Positions 10,985 to 23,531 of a stretch of DNA of 64,000 nucleotides are shown here, piece after piece (the first letter of the stretch is position 1; each line of letters opens with the position of its first letter). The stretch lies in the NCBI RefSeq assembly GCF_047511655.1, contig NC_133396.1:132999490-133063489 (forward strand). Direction: 5' to 3'. Source of the stretch: Castor canadensis (Eukaryota; Chordata; Mammalia; Rodentia; Castoridae). The notes beneath the pieces were generated by a model. It was not told the origin of the DNA, did no database searches, and saw only the letters and a program-made list of their open reading frames with translations. The position numbers were made by a program, and so were the translations under genes.

Positions 10985-13060
10985 GAAAAAGCATAGCGTT
11001 TACTGGTGTATGTTGTTCGCCTGAGGTTTCTGTGCTGGAAAAGATAACAATAGTGTCAGAAGAAAACCGATGCAATTTCAAAAGGAATAGACAGAAATAC
11101 CATGACAGTTAGACACAGGAAAAAATGCTTATTGTCCTTTCTGATAACAGATACCCCAAAGAAAATGCAAAAAGGCAAAAGATCATCTGTTCATGAGATT
11201 CTGCTTGTAGAATAATGCTATCCTCTTTAAAATTTGAGAAATATTCTTCCAATTACTAACAATGGTTTTTCTGACATTTAGAAAGTATAAGAATTAGGAC
11301 TTTGCAATAGTGTATGCATTCATTACTGAATAATACATAGTTAGCAAATGTTGATTGCTGCTGATGAGAGATATAAAAACAAAACACAAAAGTACTAACA
11401 ACCTATTTCAACCCTCAGAAAAACTGGAAAAATCCCCATATACCACAAATATTGGATTAATCTGGGAACTGATGTCAGCAGGCAATGTGTATCTTTCCAA
11501 TAAAGTGAATATTGTAAGTAGGTCAGACAGGTAAGTTCAATATTGTTACCTTAGCTTGATAGTCCAGGCTCTGGGGAAGGAATGGACCAGAAATTTCATA
11601 ACACTTTAAGAACATATCAGGATAATTTTCCTATTCAAAGTAAAGAATTTGGAGAATCAGAGGCAATTTTCATTTTCCTCAAAAGGAAAAGAGATTGCTA
11701 TTTTTTTTTCAGTTCTGTTTCTTTTACTAAAAATTTAATTTTAACATGCCTCTCTTTTTCCTGTTTTGACCCAAAAGTAGAATTATTGTAAAAAAATTGT
11801 GTGGTGTTATTTCTGGCCAGCATTTTTGCCAGGAAGCTCTTCCAGTCTTATGAGAATAGTTGATCTTGTGGGCTTGCCAGTCTCAAGTCAGCTATGAAGA
11901 TGGGGAGGGAATAAACCAAACTACAGTGAATTCTTCAATTGTTACTTTATGAGAAGAATCCACTAATAACCCAGAAGGATGAAAATCAGTTGCATTACTC
12001 TACATTCATACTTTTCCTTTGTTCACATTCCAAAAACTAGAGTTTTTCTTCTAAGGTATAGATTGAATGAAGGAATAAATTTTAGTTCCAAAAGACTTTC
12101 TCCCATAACATGTGAGCAATGGTTATTGCCCTTCATGTTAGGCATTTTAAACTTTATTTATTTTAATGCTTCATTAACAAACACAGTTTCTCAACTTTCA
12201 GGATTTGCACAAGAATTTGCCGTAAAGTAGACCACTCTCTCAAGTTTCATAAATCTAGCCTTAACAAATGTAGCTCATGAATGTAAATGTTAAAATACTA
12301 AGAACAATTACATGTAAAGAATCTCAAATTTATTTTATCTTTTTTCTGAAACTTAAACCCAATAGAACTCTCCTGCAGTTCAAAGACCATTCTTATTTAA
12401 TAATATGAAGAGCTCTATTCTAAACCATTTCATTTTGAACCACACTGTATTTCAGCCATTATGGAAAGTGATGGCTACTAGTTTCATCTGTCACCCCCTT
12501 TGATATGAACTGGGTTCATAGATTAATAGAAATTAATTTTCTCGCTGATAGTGAAACCAAATTAGTAGAAATGTTTAACTGAACAGAAAATATCACACAA
12601 ACAAACCCATCAAAACTCAACGCCCCATCATTCTGAATTTTTGGATATTTAGAACTCTTTTCATCCATTTTCAACCTTGAATATTTTCATAGGCTAATCA
12701 TTTTTAGCTCTTCTGCCTACATTTTCCGTAGAAACTGAAAGAAAGAAATTTTGCCAGAATGAGTCGCTTTGTAATAGATTATACTTAATTAGTGAAAAGG
12801 AGATAGGAATGGCTCCAAAGTGTTTCATAGCTGATCTTTCATTGTTTTACATCTTTCTACTTCATGACTGTCTCTTCCTTACCATGAGAGAGAGAAGAAA
12901 TTTGTTAACTATGGTTGCTACAATGTTTATGGTTACTAAAATTCTTGTGCAAATCTTGAAGCAGAAGGTGGCCAATGTCCGAATGTGACATATTTTGTTT
13001 GGTTTACCCTTTCCACAGTGATTCCCTACGATGACAGTCAGAAGCACAAGGCCTCCTGCT
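10985..13060. other. Unique AT-rich DNA
   Basis: Nothing gene-like. Open frames near 11582 and 11979 are short, hydrophobic or low-complexity translations without domain features. Confidence 0.55.
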
Positions 13061-13064
13061 GGTG

Positions 13065-13170
13065 TAGGTTAATCCCATTTTACAGATGAAGAAACGGGGA
13101 GCACAGAGCACGAACTGGCACCCAGCTCATTAGTTTCAGTGCAAGAAGTGGAACTGAAATTCAAAACATG
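13065..13170 (-). mobile_element. MIR relic
   Basis: Plus strand reads 'CCCATTTTACAGATGAAGAA' then 'GAGCACAGAGCACG' and 'GGCACCCAGCTCATTAG', the reverse complement of the MIR core. Confidence 0.7.
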
Positions 13171-13980
13171 CAAAATTCCTTCAGCAACAAACTTCTCCTG
13201 AGGTAGTACCATGCCTTAGGGCCTTGTCATTGGATTCCACACAGTTTGTCATGAGTTGACTCATAGAATTGATTCACAGAGTCAACAAATGCACAGAAGC
13301 CCTGCCTTGCCACATCCTGTCAAAGACACCCTTCCGCCAGTCCCCAGACCTTGCTTACTTCAATGTATTGGTGACAATAGGACTTCCTAAACTGAGTCCC
13401 GCAGACCCAATGTTTGTCATGTTTTACCCTTGTGAATACTGTGACATTCTCACATTGTTTTTATGGATACTCAACATTTGCCTCTACTTCACTGTAAAAA
13501 CATTACTCTTTTGGAAAGGCAGAAATCATTAGTCTTTTTGACCCTCTAAAATGCTATTATTTTCTATATTTCAACATCAATGAAGACAACATTTAAAAAC
13601 TAAAGTAGTTAAAAATTTTAAAACAATGTCTTTCAACAAAAGGACAATTTATTGCAAAGCCAGTATGATATATCTTTAAAATGCATTTATTTTTTACTGT
13701 GCTATGTTGAAAATAATATGCTAGATTTTTTTTCTCTATTTAATCAAGCCAGGTAAGAGAAACTACAACATAAAAATTAAGACAATATTTCCACCCTGTG
13801 TAGAAAATACTATATTGTTAAGACATTTTGCTACTAAAGTTCTCTTTCCTTCAAATTTTTTAGTGTGCAAAATTATTTCTTCTGTGCATTTGTTAAGGTG
13901 GGATAGCTCCATGTGCTATGTCATAGGCTATATACAAAATACTATTTGGACCCCTATCTCCAAAGCGACCAGAGGAAAAA

Positions 13981-14076
13981 GAGCTGGAGGTGTGGCTCAA
14001 GTGGCAGAGCACCTAACTAGCAAGCACAAGGCCCTGAGCTCAAATCCCAGTACAGCCAAAACCAAAAAAAATTAAA
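13981..14076 (+). mobile_element. tRNA-like SINE (ID-like rodent family)
   Basis: Reads GAGCTGGAGGTGTGGCTCAA, then 'GTGGCAGAGCACC', 'AGCAAGCACAAGGCCCTGAG' and box B 'TCAAATCCCAGTA', ending in an A-rich tail. Box A ('TGGCTCAAGTGG') and box B are both intact, so the copy is relatively young. The same monomer forms the right half of the dimeric SINEs at 14519 and 30457. From memory this form is common in beaver and kangaroo-rat genomes. Confidence 0.85.
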
Positions 14077-14518
14077 AAGTATAAAGAGTAGCCTTTTCTA
14101 AATGACCAAGGAGGAAAATTAGGAAAAATAGTATAAGGAGGCAAGAGATAAACACAAATTGTACCTCAGGATAAGTAAGGAAGGTCCTTCTATGAGGGGT
14201 AAAAAATTCCCATTAAACAAGATGCTTAGTCTCAGCCAGATTGTCAACCAGTAGAAAGAAAGGACAAAAAATCCTTCTTATAAAAGGATTCAGACATTGA
14301 ATGAAAGCTCTCATGTCCCCTCCAACCCCAGGTCCTATAGAAATTAAAATATTCAGATTACAAAAGCAAATGCTTTATTTCTATGACTTTTTATTGAGAT
14401 TCAGTCAAAACTGTCTTCTGGCTTCAAAACAGACATTTTTAATACAGTGCATTATTTGAAAATTTAAAGAAACCAAAGCCACAGACAGTATTACCAGATG
14501 TCCTTAAAACAGGAAGGA

Positions 14519-14722
14519 CCAGGCACTGGTAGTTCACACCTGTAACAATCCTAGAAACTCAGGAGGCAGAGATCAGGAGGATCACAGTTTGAATCCAGCC
14601 CAGGTAAGTAGTTAATGAGACCCTGTCTCAAAAAACACATCTCAGAAAAGAGCTGGTGGAGTGGCTTGAAGTGTAGGCCCTGAGTTCAAACCCCAGTACT
14701 GAAAAAAAACAAAAAAAAGAAG
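14519..14722 (+). mobile_element. Dimeric SINE: B1 monomer fused to tRNA-like monomer
   Basis: Left half (14519-14640) is B1: 'CCAGGCACTGGTAGTTCACA', 'AGGAGGCAGAGATCAGGAGG', 'GAGACCCTGTCTCAAAAAAC'. After an A-rich linker the right half (about 14648-14700) reads 'GAGCTGGTGGAGTGGC' and 'GGCCCTGAGTTCAAACCCCA', a tRNA-like monomer with an internal deletion compared with the full form at 13981. An A-rich tail follows. This is the B1-dID style of composite SINE. Confidence 0.85.
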
Positions 14723-14734
14723 TAAGGAACAAGA

Positions 14735-15320
14735 GAGAGAAAAAGAGAAGAGGGAGAAGAGGGAAAAAGAAAGAAAAAAAGATTGAAATGTGAAGACCAC
14801 TTGACTTTTCAAGATTTCTAACAGAATCACTAGTAAGAGTTAAATATCATTGACTCAGGCCTTAGTAAGAAAAGCACAAATGAAAAATAAACTAAAGCAG
14901 AAAGAACAGGAGCTTAAAATAAGAGGAGCAGGTGAAACTGGAATGCAGAAAGCAGAGGCAGACAGTAGAGGAAAAAGGGACATGGTGTGGTTCAGAAAAC
15001 TGTCATGGAACAGACAAGTGCATCAGTCAGTGGGCCAGTGACATTTGGTAAAGAAATAGAAATTTGACAGTTTGCCCCCTCAAATGTTTATTTTCTACAA
15101 TTGTTAAAGTGAGTATTTTTTTAATGCAACAGTAAAAGCTTTGGTCTCATTCAGATTCCAGTTCATAGAATTTATAAGAATATTTTATTCTACACAATGT
15201 GTTGGATCATGCTTTTCTCCTGATTAATTTTTCCGAGCACTCTGAGAATGTGAGAATGCTAAAACTTGAAGTGTCTAAATTACCACTCATGGTAAAAAGT
15301 GGACCAAACTTTTAACATAT
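14735..15320. other. Purine-rich stretch, then unique DNA
   Basis: 14735-14785 is AG-rich (GAGAAAAAGAG-type), probably expanded from the tail of the SINE just before it. The rest shows no repeat or gene signal. Confidence 0.5.
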
Positions 15321-15345
15321 GTGATTCTTTTTACCAGAAGTTGAA

Positions 15346-15353
15346 TGACGTCA
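15346..15353. promoter_or_regulatory. Consensus CRE (TGACGTCA)
   Basis: Perfect palindromic CREB/ATF site in non-repetitive DNA. It is followed within 100 bp by two further small inverted repeats. Binding is not shown. An 8-bp site occurs by chance about once per 65 kb, less often in CpG-depleted DNA. Confidence 0.35.
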
Positions 15354-15808
15354 GCGTCTATGAAACTACTGAGTTTAACTTCTTAATCTCTCTGCTGCTG
15401 AGCAGCCCACTAAACCTGTCTTAAACTCACACATGCCCCATGTGTGCTGTGTCCCAGCATATCCAAGAAAGGATTTTCCGTTGAGTGTTACTGCCAAAGC
15501 TTTTTTTTTTTTTAAATTCTGGCAGCAGTGGAGAGATTGAAATATACCTATAAGCTCAAAAGATAAAATATATAATGAACTTCAAAAATATGGGCACTGT
15601 GTAATAAAATTTGAGAAGTATAGACACTTGGGTAGACCAATTTTCACAAATTCATCCACGTGCGCTCCATCATGCTTTTCAAAGGTGAGGTAACGTTTAC
15701 TGAAAATCATTAGACCTGCTGTATAATTCTCCCCACCCCATTTAATCAAATAAGAAAGAACTTTCTTGGTTTTCTTTTTTTCATGTGTATGTGTGTCTGC
15801 ATAAGTTT

Positions 15809-15921
15809 TGTTTTTCAGATTGGGTCTTGGGCCGACTTTGTCCACACTGGCTTGGAACCAATCCTCCTACCTATATTTCCCAAGTATCTGTGATTATAGG
15901 TATCTACCACCATGCCTGGTC
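15809..15921 (-). mobile_element. B1-type SINE monomer
   Basis: Reverse complement of B1: plus strand ends '...GATTATAGGTATCTACCACC' and 'ATGCCTGGTC', with 'GGGTCTTGGGCC' near the tail side. About 113 bp, diverged. Confidence 0.75.
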
Positions 15922-16121
15922 AAGAACTTTTCTTAAAGCAAGTGATGAAGGATCTGAAATTTGAAAACTGGTTTATAAGGCCCATTTTTCTGTTTTGATC
16001 AGTACTTTAGAACAACTTGAAAATTCCCTTGCTAATTGATTGATTTCACATGTCATTCTGAAAAAAACTGAACTGTTTCTTTCGACTTGGTAGACTCCCT
16101 GGAAAATCTGTTTATAGAGCA

Positions 16122-16174
<53 letters not shown>

Positions 16175-16189
16175 CTCTCTCTCTCTCTG
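16122..16189. repeat. (TC)n microsatellite
   Basis: 68 bp of TC dinucleotides with a few TTTC and GTC interruptions. On the minus strand it translates to Arg-Glu repeats, which explains the open frames there. Confidence 0.95.
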
Positions 16190-16549
16190 TGATACAGTAT
16201 GCCCCGACTCTCTCCACTAAGCACCAAGTACAAGGATTGTGTAAGATACCTTGAAAGGAGAATTGATAAAGTATGCAAATAATTCGTGCTGTCTGGTATC
16301 TTAAAATTTGGTAACAAGATGCAAATACATACAAACATATTTATGTGCCCACACACCTATATGTTATGTGTTACAGATGTACAGTTGTATGTGTGTATGT
16401 GTGTATGCATATGTATACTCGTACTTTGAGACAGAAAGTGAGAAGTGCCTCGAGGAAGATTAAAAAAATAAAGTGTTTTAGAAGAACTACGTGTTTAGAA
16501 GAACATATTCATTCCTCTGGGGGTGAGATGAAGAAGCAGTGGGAATTAC

Positions 16550-16835
16550 CACAAACTTTCCAGAGAAGGAGGCATTTGAGTTCTCTTTAAAAATGGGTAT
16601 GGGTCTGATAGATAGAACGGGGGGGCGGAATTCTAGGCACAGGGAAGAGCGCAATACAATTACAGAGTTGTTGCAGGGTCAGTGACTTGGGGAGCCTACC
16701 ATGCCTGAGGATTCAAAATGTTCACATTGAGCTAAGGGGATAAGATTTTATTTTTGTTCAAAGAAGAAAGTAACAAAAAGGCTTGAGAAGAAAGTGACAG
16801 GATGTGATTGTATAATCCAGAGATTTATGTCAACA
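16550..16835 (-). mobile_element. LINE-2 relic
   Basis: Plus strand follows antisense L2: 'GAAGGAGGCATTTGAGTTCT', 'TTCTAGGCACAGGGAAGAGC', and later 'AAAGTGACAGGATGTGATTG', which parallels the L2 antisense 'AGTGACATGATC' motif. Order and spacing fit the L2 at 31330-31985. Confidence 0.5.
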
Positions 16836-16839
16836 CACT

Positions 16840-19800
16840 CCTCTTACTGATTTTTGTAAGAAAAAAAATAATGGGTTGAAGTTTGGCCAATGAAGCCATC
16901 CGAGGTCCTGGCCCTGCCTGCCTCACTTGTCTTTAGCACTGTCTTCAATTGCTCCTCCAAGGGCTGTCTGTTCCACTAACCTGCTCAGAAGTCTTTGTGT
17001 CCTAGAATATTTGCACAACAAATATCCTAGGACAATCAACATAAAGTTTATGAAATCAGTCATTATACATTGAAAATGTATACTTAATGTAGAATAATTA
17101 AATTGTTCTTGTGCATGGAAGGATCTGATGATATACCTGAAGATATTTTCACTTCAATGTGTTATTTCTAGGTCTCTTTTTAACCCTAAACCATGAGTTA
17201 TATATACATATAAATAGCCAATGGCTGAACTGAGGAAATCTTTTAATTGTTTTCAAAGAAGACACAAGATTCTACTTAAGTAATTCAAAAATATTATCTG
17301 GCCTTAAAACCAAACCTGTTTTCTGTAGTCATTAAAATAAGCAGTATCTTACATACAATGAAAAGACATCACAGTGATTTAATGAATATCAGAGTGTGAG
17401 TGTGATAAAAACCAGGCAACAGTTCAAAAATCTATTTAAAATTCCCTACCTCTCCTTCTTATTCCCTTTTTTTATTAGGCGTTTGAAGAGAAACACTGTC
17501 TACACAACATTCTTGAGGATTTGAAAGTGGGAAGAAAAAGTGGTCAAAGTGGTTCAAAGTTTCTCAAAAAACATTCTGTTTTAGCCTTCACTCAGTCAAC
17601 AAATGCCACAATTTCTTCTCTCCAATAAAACCTCAACCAATCTGAATAGTTTGCTCTTATTTTTTATTATGTTTCCACTTAAGTGGGAGATAACCATTTA
17701 AAAAATATAATTGATTGTTATTTGATGGGAAAACTTGTATTAAACAATATGGAGTGTCCAAAAATATTCAGAACTCAGGGAAGGGGACTCGATGAATAAA
17801 ACATTCTCAGCATCATTAAGGATGGACAGCTATGAAACTAACTGCTCCATTGCTGCCCACAGAGAAGTTCCACAGTACAGAGTGTTCTCTGTGCCTAACC
17901 TCTCACTTTTAATAATTGCATTCCAGTTTGCCTTTGGGAAATGTCTATCTTCTAGTCTTTCCATGTGATTCAAAAATTTAAACCCAGTGTTCTGGCTCCA
18001 GAAATGGGCCTACAACCCCGGCCTGACTAATGAAAATATTCTGTTTCCTGGTCACAGTTGATTGATAGATATGCATGTGGTTATGGTCTTATGAATCAGA
18101 ATTAATTCTAAAACTTCTATTAACTACTTGTAAAAGTAATCAAACATTCTAATTGGACTACCAAACTTCAAATGGGACAAGCCTAGAACTTTTAAACTGT
18201 TTGCAGTCACCACAAAAAAAGAACCATGAATAAAACCAAAGAGGGGATTAATAATGGGTAAAGACAGTAATTCAAGGGAGATGAATTTTTTTAAAAAAAA
18301 CGAAAAGATAGTTAATTATGTAGCTTGAGATCTGGGTCTACCCATGTCCAAATCTATCTTTGCATTTTTTTCAACTTAAATTACCTTTTCGTTAACAAGT
18401 GTTTGGATTGGTTTATTATCACTTGCAACTGAATGAACTCCCTGAAAGCAAGCACAAACCAGAAAACAGAGGACAAAATAATCCTGAGAAGTCAATGGAC
18501 TTTATCAAGTTGCTCTGACAGATGTTATGTCTTCTGGATCTAGTCACATGGTTAACAGTGAAGAGAGCATAACTTGGTAGGTGAGAGTCAGTAAGCATTT
18601 TATTTCATAAAATTTTTGTGGATTGAGTTTTACTTTATGAAAAAACTTCCTTACATTTATATTTATGCTAGAAAACTCCTAAAAATATAAGCTCTGTCAG
18701 TGGAAACCACACAAGCATTGGTGCAAGTGCAGCAGTCTAAGCAACAGCACACCATATTCATAACTTGTTTGAAACAAACCAGGCTATGGCATTTTCTTTA
18801 CATTTGTATTATGTTAATTTGATCTTTGACTGGGCTGCTATGCATATTAAAATGCAACACAGATAAGGTAAAAATAAAAACTGGTAGGAGGGAGAAAGGA
18901 ACAGAACGTGACAACTGGAAGTAGAGCAACAAACAATGAATCCATTTCAATTTTTCTTCCTCTCAGAACTTTAAATGTTATTACCCTATTCCTGGGCAGG
19001 TAGTGATATGAAAAATCAATTTTCAAAATTTAAAATGAATATGAAAGTCCTGAGTTTTTAACATTTAAAATCTGTACTATCTTTGACTGTGGAAACAATG
19101 AGACTTCCTTTATTATACATTGTTATTCCTTAGCAGTCCTCAGTATAAGAAGTACTATTATTTTCAAAGAAGAATCTACCATTATGTGACACCAGCTTCT
19201 TCTTAAGCAGAAATCACCACAACGAAAGCTCTAGTTTCTGTAGTGTTATGCATAGAGTATTGCTATTATATTTCCTATGAAAATATCACAAAAGGTCAGA
19301 AGAGAAAAACAAATGCAATACATGAGGATGGGTTCATAAAGAGAATGTTCTCATAGTATTCCTCAGGCATTCTTCACTTCCCTCCAAGTCAATGGGGTAG
19401 CTGGGAGGGAAGAAGAAGGGAAAAAATACTAAACACAGAAACGAGAAAATACTTTTCCTTGACCAAATGTCAATTTAAAACTTTCTTGGCAAAAGATTTC
19501 CATAGGAAAGATGGCGAGAAATAAGAATAGTCACCCTTATGATTAAATATCAATGATCATTTTTGAGTTTGGTCCTGACTTGGTATCCAGGAACTGCATC
19601 CAAAAAATCCCATAGATTTTGCTTGCCTGTTTAATTGTCTTGCAAAGGAGTTAGTGGTTAAAGAATGGCATGCTTGAAATCAGAAGCTTTGGAGGGAGAG
19701 TAGTGACTACTGATGACAAGGCTCAAAGATTGGTTGTAAACATTAGGAACTAAAGTGAGTAGGAGGGAAAAATAATTGAGAAAGTAATATTAAGGAACTT

Positions 19801-21075
19801 AAAAATCAGTTGGATGGATTTCTGAACATAGAGACTGAAATTCTTGGAAATGTAGAAGCAGAACAGAAATTAAGACAGAGAGAAACTGAAGTCATCTCGA
19901 TACATGTAGATGAAAGCAATGAGAAGAGAGGGTAGTGAGGAATGTTATGAGCTTCTAAGACCTGGGTTTTTTAAAAGGGAGGGTGATTGCCATGAAACAA
20001 ATTAGAAACCAAAGTCCAATCTATTCTACCTCCTAACCTTGAAATAATGAGGCATGAAATAACCTGTCCTTGACATAGTTTCTAGGAAAGAGGATGCTTA
20101 GGAGGCCGCCAGGTTTCAGTTAAATTATTGAAGGCAATATTCAGAAAGGAGACAGATGAGTTTATTAACCAAGGAGCTGGAATTCCAGAAGATTTGGGGA
20201 GAGAGGAGGATAAGTGGGGAGATGGGTTAGATCCATACAGGAGTAGAGAGCTTCAGCAAAGCTGAACAGCCTGGTAAGAGGGGTCCATAGCTTCCACTGG
20301 GCTTCTGAGCACAGGAATGTGAGACACAATGGCACCCCCAGCAGCAGAATGCTGCAGAGGTACTCAGGCAGATGAGTTCTTGACAATGAGAAATCTAACT
20401 GATTAACGTCTGGCAGGTTACTATAATTTTGTCCCAGTTGACGTGAGTATCTGGCATCTTACAATGGCAATCTCTCTTTTAGTTTCCTCAAGTTCCCTGA
20501 ATTCAAATTATGTCTTCAGTCCTGTTTAACTAAAGTTTATAACATTGACTTTTTAAATCTCACCACAGTTTATAATGTGCAATGTCAAAAAAACCTCCCA
20601 ACATTCCCATTGCCTCTGTCTTTTTAAAGGCACCAAGAGTCCCTGTAAAATTTAGACTTCAGTGTCCAGCATGTCAATCTTCTTTAGCATTTTTATGAGA
20701 GAGTCAAATAAAGAGACAAGGGTACAAAGGTTTAATACCAAGTTCCCAGAGAGAAAGATTCCACTAAAAGAGTGCATGCACAGTCCACGAGGACTAGACA
20801 GATAGGGCAGAAGTAGCTTTTCTGGGCTGGCACAAGACCCCTGTAATAAGATCAGTAAAGTCTTTGTCCAAAGGGCACATGTATTCATGATCCAAGTTAA
20901 TCAGACCATAGACTGAATATCCAGCACCTACTACAGCCATATGTTTTAGCAACCAGCAACCAAGGAGAAACTGACCAGGGGGCAAATTCTACCCTCAGAA
21001 TTTATATCTTACCCTTACTGATTTTCAAGTTTTCTTTTACATACAGCAGCAAAAAGGCAGTAAGGCTGGGAGAGA
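16840..21075. other. Long unique AT-rich interval
   Basis: More than 4 kb without a repeat I can name or a gene-like frame. 19630-20100 is purine-rich and may be a badly decayed antisense L2, but the match is too weak to call. 20165-20400 is slightly GC-richer with no recognisable content. Confidence 0.5.
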
Positions 21076-21078
21076 GAT

Positions 21079-21112
21079 ACATAGACACACACATACACAC
21101 ACACACATATGA
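21079..21112. repeat. (CA)n imperfect microsatellite
   Basis: About 34 bp of CA units with GA and TA interruptions. Confidence 0.75.
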
Positions 21113-21786
21113 TGCCACTGTTAACTCTAAATTGAATGACAAAGTTTATTCTTGGTTGACTATGATATTCATGATGTCCTCTCTGACTTATCTATAAAAT
21201 AGAGCAATGTCTGGGAAGTAAAATGAGAATGGAGGAGTTCATCCTCTTTAGTGACAAAAGGGAAGTCCTGGAAATAAAGTCATCTTCCTGGTAAGCAGGA
21301 TTGCATTTTGATTGCCCAATGTTTAGGCCCTTTTATCTTTTTGCTGCAAACCTAAGAACCTCACTAAGTAAAGTCCATTTTAAATGGAAAATGTTTAAAA
21401 ATTAGAACATATGGTGAAGGGTTTATTTTTCTCTGTTGATTTTTTTTGTTCACTGTCACCATAATTAAATCTTCCTTCATCTGTTTAATTATTTATCTCA
21501 AGACACAGCACATCAATAACCTCATTTGATTCATATAGCAATCTTTCAGGTATGCAGGAAAGAGTTTATTATAATTTCCCTTTTATAAAGATGAGGAAAC
21601 TGATTTTTTTCAAATGCTTAAAATATTTAACCACTTTAAAATGTTAAAATAAGAACATAGACCATCCAAATTTAAAACAAGGATCTACACTCATTCCACT
21701 GTTCTTTAAATGGAGTAAAGTTAATATTCAATAGTGCATATTCCTTGTGTTCTTTATTCTGCAAAGACTAAAGCTCACATTGCTAC

Positions 21787-22110
21787 TGTATTAGTTTCCT
21801 GAGGCTACAGTAACAAATTACCATAAGCCTGGTGGTTTAAAACCACATAACTTATTCATTTACAGTTCTAGAGGCCAGAAGTCTAAAATCAAGTTTAGAA
21901 GCCAGATTTCTTCAAGGGTCCCCAGCTTTTGGTGGCTTTCTTTGTGTCCATTCATCTGTCTGCCTCCTGCCTTCTTCTCTCTGTCTTCTTTCCTTCTTTT
22001 TTTCTTGTAAGCACATATGTCACTGAATTTAGGACCCACTCTGGTTCAGAATGATCTCCCACCATTTAAACCACTGGAGGTACTTATCTTTGAATAATAC
22101 TAAATAATTA
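21787..22110 (-). mobile_element. Ancient LTR relic, ERVL-MaLR (MLT1-type)
   Basis: Plus strand reads TGTATTAGTTTCCTGAGGCT, then 'GTAACAAATTACC', 'GGTGGTTTAAAACCACATAA', 'CAGTTCTAGAGGCCAGAAGT' and 'CAGCTTTTGGTGGC'. This is the reverse complement of the 3' end of a MaLR-type LTR. The terminal TG marks the outer end. The far side fades near 22110. Confidence 0.65.
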
Positions 22111-22285
22111 ACATAGGTCTCATTTTAAAAATTCCAAACCCAGTTGGAGTCTGGGTAAGTAGTCAGAAGCCACTCCCAAAAGTTATAGAAAAAGCTTTTA
22201 AGTACTTTTGAGTTAATAAGTATAAAGTGTTTGTCAGCTAGGATGATAATAGTAATTTTTGTTGTTTTTGTTATTTTGTTTAGCC

Positions 22286-22391
22286 TTTTTATTTAAATTT
22301 CTTTGTAGCCAAGGTTGGCTTAAACTGGCAATTCTCCTGTTTCAAACTCCAAGTGCTAGGCTTACGGATGTGCACCACCACATCTAACTAG
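22286..22391 (-). mobile_element. B1-type SINE monomer
   Basis: Plus strand reads 'TTTGTAGCCAAGGTTGGCTT', 'CTCCAAGTGCTAGGCTTACG' and 'GTGCACCACCACATCTAAC', the reverse complement of a diverged B1. Confidence 0.75.
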
Positions 22392-22599
22392 ATAATAGAG
22401 ATTAAAAAGTAGAAATAATGTACTGATAGTAGCATGGGGCTCAGAACTACTACTTTAAATGGTGTTCCCATTCCTCCAGTCACAGTCAGGGTGTTTGGTA
22501 GACATGAGCTCTGTTCTCTCATAACCACTTCCTTTGTCCTTCTGGCATTTAAGAATTTATATCTCTGCCCTTGTAGAAGTTGAGCACAGCAAAAATTGA

Positions 22600-22856
22600 T
22601 AGCTATCACTTCTAAGAAGGAGTATGTTAATTGCTGGTGCTCAATTCTGTACCCAATTTTTTCTACAATGGCTACTAGAAGACCATGTGTTAATCGGAAC
22701 CACACTGAGGCAACACAGGACAGGCAGCTCAGCTTCCTTGAGTGCTCTCCACGCTCATAGTGGACTTTGCATGAAAGAGAAATGCATCCTTTTTTGTAAG
22801 CTACTGAAATTGTGAATTGTTTGTACAGCCTAACCTAATCCATGCTAATTAAAACA
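22600..22856 (+). mobile_element. Probable ancient LTR-type repeat, 3' part
   Basis: Ends with 'TGTAAGCTACTGAAATTGTG' followed by 'TTTGTACAGCCTAACCTAAT', like the 'TTAAGCCACTGAGATTTTGG...ACAGCATAACCTAG' 3' end shared by old mammalian LTR-like repeats. The upstream part is too diverged to classify. Confidence 0.4.
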
Positions 22857-23467
22857 GTTACTTATACTAGGACTGGGTGCTACCATGAGAAAAACTCTAA
22901 AATATGGAGCATGAGTTTAGCAGTTGATCCTACAAGGGATGGGGGTTGTGGATAGTTACTCACTAAGATACTATAAAATGATAGCCAGTCATATTCAGTG
23001 GCAAACCATCTGGTAATGTTATCACCAGGGAAATTTTATAGGACGTATCTATACAAAATAAGCTTGTTGCTCTAGAAAAATTAGAGTGCATGTTAATTGG
23101 TTTGGGCTACACTTTGGCAAGATATCATAAGAGAAGAAGAAGACTGGTTTACAATCAGGAATAAAAACCATGCAATTGAAAACCACGTGGTATAGAAAAC
23201 ACAACTGCATCTCAGCTACAAAAGAGTAAAAGATAAAACTGAGCCTGGAAAAACAAGAACTTGAAATCTAAGTCTTAAGGCAAGGATCAAATCAACAGTA
23301 TGGATAAAGTCTCATGTTAAAACTTGGGAATGGATTAACATGTCTCAGAATAAAAAACTTATTAAAGGTAGTACGTCTCATCCACCATTTCATCTGACCA
23401 AAAATAACTAAGGTAATGGTTCTCCCACCAAACCTCAATAGACTTAATGGATAAGAAAATATGAATA

Positions 23468-23531
23468 CAGAGAGAGAGAGAATGGATAAGCAAATATGAA
23501 GAGAAAGACAGAGAGAGAGAGAGAGAGAGAC
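23468..23531 (+). repeat. (GA)n microsatellite
   Basis: GA repeats in two blocks separated by 'ATGGATAAGCAAATATGAAG'. Part of that spacer recurs just upstream as 'ATGGATAAGAAAATATGAAT', so the locus includes a local tandem duplication of about 50 bp. Confidence 0.8.

Noticed and set aside
13981..14076. Possible functional tRNA gene
   Set aside because: Box A and box B are present, but the sequence cannot fold to a proper cloverleaf as read. It has an A-rich tail and is repeated elsewhere as part of composite SINEs.
15973..16356. 127-codon minus-strand frame with a long Arg-Glu repeat
   Set aside because: Translation of the (TC)n microsatellite. The flanks have no coding character.
19630..20100. 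Possible antisense L2
   Set aside because: A few matching words only; order and spacing do not support a call.
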